A stretch of 64,000 nucleotides of DNA from Empedobacter sedimenti (GTDB lineage: Bacteria > Bacteroidota > Bacteroidia > Flavobacteriales > Weeksellaceae): assembly GCF_030005555.1 (NCBI RefSeq), contig NZ_JASCQG010000014.1, positions 40,605-104,604 on the forward strand. The letters are read 5' to 3'. The position numbers were made by a program, and so were the translations under genes. Below the pieces are notes generated by a model. The model was not told where the DNA came from. It saw nothing but the letters and a program-made list of their open reading frames with translations, and did not search any database. The first letter of the stretch is position 1. Each line of letters opens with the position of its first letter. Positions 60,701-64,000 of this stretch are shown here, one piece after another.

Positions 60701-62556
60701 TATTTTGTAAATACATTATTTGTATAATCTACATCAGCCATGCGCTGTGTAGGATCAATTGTAATTTGTTTAACTGCTTTAGAAGTTTTTACCTCATAAA
60801 CAGGATTTGTCCAGAAAGCATCTGTCAAAACAGTACGTTTTACACCTTTGTATTCAACTAAATTTTCTGGTGGTTTTTCTCCTCTCATTTCGCGTAATGG
60901 AATGTAAAATAATTCTTTCGAACCATCATTATATTCAACCAAAACATCTAAAGGCATTGCAAAATCTGATTTGTTAACAACTTCAAAAGAATTTGATTGA
61001 ACATTTTCTACAGCGTAATCAATTTTACGTGTTGTATTAATAAATAAATTGAAATACCATTTTAGATTAACACCAGAAACTTCTTCTGCAACACGTTTAA
61101 AATCATTAGATGTAGGGTGTTTGAATTTCCATTGCTTATAGAATTCTAAAAATGTTTTGTCTAAATTATCTTGACCAATAATATATCCTAATTGAATTGC
61201 TAAAACTTGACCTTTGTAGTAAGCTTCCATAGAATATGCATAGTTTGTGTTGTAATAATCTGCCAACAAACTTGCAGGCTCTTCTTTACCAGACAACGCT
61301 AATTTGATATAACCTTTTGATGCATCTAAATTTGGATTAGATGGTAAAGTTGCTTGCTTTTCGAAAACTTGTAACGATGCTAAATTCTCCACATAAGATG
61401 TAAAACCTTCGTCAAACCACTCATCAACTGTTTCGTTAATTCCGAACAAATGTTGGTACCAAGAGTGCGCTGCTTCGTGATAAATTACACCAACTAATGA
61501 AGCTAAACTTCTTTCACCAGTAATTAATGTAGCAGTTCCGTACTCCATTCCTCCGTCACCACCTTGTACAACTGTGTAAGTTGGCCATGGATACGCTCCA
61601 AATTTCTCTCCCGCATAATCAAAGAAAGCTGTTGCAAAAGGCATTGCTTCTTTCCAAACTTTTGTTGTTTTTTCTCCTGGTTTGTAAACTAAATATACTT
61701 TTACTCCTCCTTTTGAAGTTGCCTCGTCTACCACAAAATCTTTGTCTGCAGCCCAAGCAAAATCGTGAATATTTGTTGCTTTAAAATGCCAAGAAGCACG
61801 TCCGTTTTTCTCTACAATTTTTGCATTTTTATCATAACCTTTTACCTCTTTCGGATTTTGTAAAACTCCCGAAGAACCAATTACATAGTCTTTTCCGATG
61901 TTGATTGTTACATCAAAATTACCAAAAGGAGCGATAAATTCGCGTCCTACATATTCGTCTAAATGCCACCCAAAATCGTCAAATTGAGCCATTTTAGGAT
62001 ACCATTGAGTCATCGAATATGCTACACCTTCTTTCGAATTACGTCCAGAACGACGAATTTGCTCAGGAACTTGTGCTTCCCAAACCATATCAAAAATGGC
62101 AGATTTTCCTGCTTTAATTGGTGTTGCTAACGTAACTTCTAAGATTGTTCCGTCGATTTTATATGAAGTTGCTTTTCCGTTTTGAGTTAAAGACGTAATT
62201 TTCTGATAACCCATATTATCATTTCCTAAAGTTGCGATACGAGATTGCATTTTAGGATTTTCTTTCGTTCCGATGTTATCAACCATTCGTTTGTCTGGAT
62301 CAGCAATATTTGCCAAACGATAATCCATCATCGATTTCGGTTGAAAGGCATTGAAATACAAATGAAAGTAAACTTTATTCAGGCTTTGACCAGAATTGTT
62401 TGTGTATTTCAATTTCATTTTTCCGTCATATTGATACAAATCGTCTTTTATATCAATTGTCATTTTGTAATCTACCTTTTGTTGCCAATATCCTTTGCGT
62501 TGTGCAAAAGTAAATTGTACTAAAAAAAGACAAATTAGTAAAGTAAATTTTCTCAT
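60700..62556 (-). CDS. Exported M1-family metallopeptidase
   Basis: The 618-residue aminopeptidase-like protein has a signal peptide (to about residue 18, FTFAQ). Its zinc motif is VIYHEAAHSWYQH near residue 356, with the third ligand Glu in DEWFDEGFTSYVE. The substrate-binding GGMEYGTATLI takes the place of the classic GAMEN. It probably removes amino acids from peptides in the periplasm. It is followed by coaX with a one-base overlap. Confidence 0.93.
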   Translation of the reverse strand: MRKFTLLICLFLVQFTFAQRKGYWQQKVDYKMTIDIKDDLYQYDGKMKLKYTNNSGQSLNKVYFHLYFNAFQPKSMMDYRLANIADPDKRMVDNIGTKENPKMQSRIATLGNDNMGYQKITSLTQNGKATSYKIDGTILEVTLATPIKAGKSAIFDMVWEAQVPEQIRRSGRNSKEGVAYSMTQWYPKMAQFDDFGWHLDEYVGREFIAPFGNFDVTINIGKDYVIGSSGVLQNPKEVKGYDKNAKIVEKNGRASWHFKATNIHDFAWAADKDFVVDEATSKGGVKVYLVYKPGEKTTKVWKEAMPFATAFFDYAGEKFGAYPWPTYTVVQGGDGGMEYGTATLITGERSLASLVGVIYHEAAHSWYQHLFGINETVDEWFDEGFTSYVENLASLQVFEKQATLPSNPNLDASKGYIKLALSGKEEPASLLADYYNTNYAYSMEAYYKGQVLAIQLGYIIGQDNLDKTFLEFYKQWKFKHPTSNDFKRVAEEVSGVNLKWYFNLFINTTRKIDYAVENVQSNSFEVVNKSDFAMPLDVLVEYNDGSKELFYIPLREMRGEKPPENLVEYKGVKRTVLTDAFWTNPVYEVKTSKAVKQITIDPTQRMADVDYTNNVFTK

Positions 62557-62659
62557 TTCTAACTAATCATTAAACTTTAATCTCTCAAAAATACAAAAAA
62601 GGATGAAAAGCTATGCTTTAATGCTTTTAAATAATGATTTGTTGGTTGGAAGGAGGTGT

Positions 62660-63112
62660 TTACTTAGTCACATGTTTTAAAGAATCTAATATTTGAAGAT
62701 TTCTTTTACTATCAGGATTATTCGAATTTAAAGCATCTGTAAAATAAAATTTAGACTTATCAAATTCACCTTTCTCCATATAAATAATTCCTAATGTATT
62801 AGAAATCTTATCCGAATAACCTTCTTTTATACCTATTTTTTTATTATAAGCATCTTGCAAATTTATTAATGCATTTGGAAAATCTTTCTTTTCAAAATAA
62901 GAAAAACCTATAGGAGCTACAACATCTGGATACTTATTTTTATCAACATGGCTTAAATAAAAAATAGTTAAATCATATTGCTCATTTTCATAAGCCGTCC
63001 AACCATCTTCATAAAATTTTAAATTATTATCAGTAAACAATTTATATTTTGCTATAACAAATAATGAAATCAAAGTTATCAATACAATAAAAACACAAAT
63101 TATTTTTTTCAT
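62660..63112 (-). CDS. TPR-like protein with N-terminal anchor
   Basis: The 150-residue protein has a membrane helix or uncleaved signal at residues 3-23 and helical repeats after it. WTAYENEQYDLTIFYLSHV and APIGFSYFEKKDFPNALINL look like tetratricopeptide units, with a third at NTLGIIYMEKGEFDKSKFYF. It lies nine bases after the next gene, so the two are co-transcribed. The region is more AT-rich than the rest of the window. Function is unknown. Confidence 0.7.
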   Translation of the reverse strand: MKKIICVFIVLITLISLFVIAKYKLFTDNNLKFYEDGWTAYENEQYDLTIFYLSHVDKNKYPDVVAPIGFSYFEKKDFPNALINLQDAYNKKIGIKEGYSDKISNTLGIIYMEKGEFDKSKFYFTDALNSNNPDSKRNLQILDSLKHVTK

Positions 63113-63121
63113 AAGATTAAA

Positions 63122-63688
63122 TTATAAAAATAATAGTATTATAAAAATAAATACATTAAAAACAAAAAAGCCCCCAATTATATTATGCTTTGAGATTCCT
63201 CCAAAATAATCTATCATCCAACCAGAACCAAAAATGTAAAATAGGAAAATAATCAATAAAAAAAAGAAATAGTTATTTTTAATATACTGAAAAATATCTA
63301 TATAATACGCTGTATTTTTATCTTTATTATTTATACTGAAGAATGGAATTGAATTATCATCATTTTTTTTGTTCTTAAAAAGATAAAAAGATAACTGAGA
63401 TTCATTTTCATATTTTCTATTATTTAATAATACTTTCCACCCTGTAATAACCCCTCTATATTCTCTACTATTTTTTATTATTCTCTTTTTATTTTCTGTA
63501 AAAAAATAGACACTTCTTTTACTAGAGTGTTTATCTATAAATACTCTTTTTGTAAAATTATTATTAATTGATCTTGTTTTTTTTGTAACATAAACCAATT
63601 GATTATCTATACCTAATATACTTACCATAAAAAATAAAAGTATAAATACAGGAAATACAAGTATCATTGTAAACACGATGTTTTTCAT
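63122..63688 (-). CDS. Hypothetical membrane protein
   Basis: The 188-residue protein has a membrane helix at about residues 5-25, a hydrophilic part with EYRGVITGWKVLLNNRKYEN, and two further helices at about 137-157 and 168-188. The middle part weakly resembles DUF3592 proteins, but I cannot support a family. It precedes the TPR-like gene by nine bases and follows an interrupted gene by 12 bases. Confidence 0.65.
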   Translation of the reverse strand: MKNIVFTMILVFPVFILLFFMVSILGIDNQLVYVTKKTRSINNNFTKRVFIDKHSSKRSVYFFTENKKRIIKNSREYRGVITGWKVLLNNRKYENESQLSFYLFKNKKNDDNSIPFFSINNKDKNTAYYIDIFQYIKNNYFFFLLIIFLFYIFGSGWMIDYFGGISKHNIIGGFFVFNVFIFIILLFL

Positions 63689-63700
63689 AAGATATCGTTA

Positions 63701-64000
63701 TTAATCTTTACCTGCTAATACTGTTATTTTACTTCTTGCTGACACTTCTTCATTGCCCAATGCTTCATTAAGTTCTTTAATTTGATTTGCCAAAAACCAA
63801 TTTGAAGTAGCTCTAAACATATCAATTAAGACATTAATACCAACTCCTTTTAATAAGCCATTTATATGAAACTTCCCTCTGTAATCTTCCCCTTGTTAGG
63901 AACATTTAAAAGTATAGTTTTTATTTAATATTATTGTATTATTATTTTGATTAATTTGAAATGTAGGAAAATCATTAGGATTTTTGACCTTACCATATTT
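63701..64000 (-). pseudogene. Interrupted gene, 5' end outside window
   Basis: One frame reads from the right edge to the TAA at 63701-63703, broken only by a TAA at 63896-63898. The part before the break is 34 codons (KYGKVKNPNDFPTF, later NKNYTFKCS), and after it 64 codons including YRGKFHINGLLKGVGINVL, FRATSNWFLANQIKEL and ARSKITVLAGKD. The second part looks like real protein. A change from CAA to TAA would explain it. I do not recognise the family. It could also be a true end followed by an open stretch by chance. Confidence 0.5.

Noticed and set aside
1..64000. CRISPR arrays, insertion sequences, prophage
   Set aside because: No regularly spaced repeats, transposase or integrase genes, or phage structural genes were seen on either strand.

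Overview
The window is chromosomal DNA of a low-GC member of the Bacteroidota, class Flavobacteriia, most likely the Weeksellaceae and perhaps an Empedobacter-like genus. The genus is inference. The class rests on GLPGLI-family, DUF2480 and DUF2141 proteins, a GldD lipoprotein next to ssb and mutY, a short ComEC without its usual C-terminal hydrolase, paired POT peptide transporters, and ECF sigma operons with outer-membrane proteins. Start codons generally lack Shine-Dalgarno sequences, and several genes and tRNAs are preceded by the Bacteroidetes promoter motif TAnnTTTG. All of it looks like ordinary core and near-core chromosome. I see no prophage, insertion sequence or CRISPR array. The last 1.4 kb is more AT-rich and may be the edge of an accessory region.

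Layout. 1-7.4 kb: a FadL-type porin cut by the left edge, a flavoprotein, two tandem universal stress proteins, a thioesterase with thiL, a small-gene zone with direct repeats and a broken gene, and rplU-rpmA. 7.5-12.2 kb: feoAB with a tiny Cys-rich partner, a membrane-anchored AraC-type regulator, meaB, and two tandem tRNA-Asn genes. 12.2-19.7 kb: rseP, gldD-ssb-mutY, and a divergent hup / tiny basic protein / rng run, closed by a third tRNA-Asn. The third tRNA, with its terminator, is a perfect inverted copy of the first. 19.8-30.8 kb: ecotin, a DUF445 protein, a third universal stress protein, era, methylmalonyl-CoA mutase, a large TonB-dependent-type outer-membrane protein, a SpoU methyltransferase and a DUF4377 lipoprotein. 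30.9-42.6 kb: a U32 protein with a ferredoxin, 5-formyl-THF cyclo-ligase, an uncharacterised membrane protein and lipoprotein pair, two small paralogous lipoproteins, an alcohol dehydrogenase, prolyl oligopeptidase, a MATE transporter, DUF2480 and lpxB.

42.8-64 kb: an ECF sigma factor with a fused membrane-anchor/outer-membrane-barrel protein, ComEC, a peptide-use cluster (two POT transporters and a DPP-IV-type peptidase), HMG-CoA reductase, a pyrimidine-dimer glycosylase/YkgJ/membrane-protein operon, a second ECF sigma operon whose anchor and barrel are separate proteins, coaX with an M1 aminopeptidase, and a run of unknown small membrane genes ending in an interrupted gene.

Themes: the secreted S9 and M1 peptidases plus POT transporters fit an organism that lives on proteins and peptides. 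Methylmalonyl-CoA mutase and its chaperone MeaB serve propionate/succinate interconversion. The two ECF loci give a natural comparison of a split and a fused form of the same kind of envelope signalling module.
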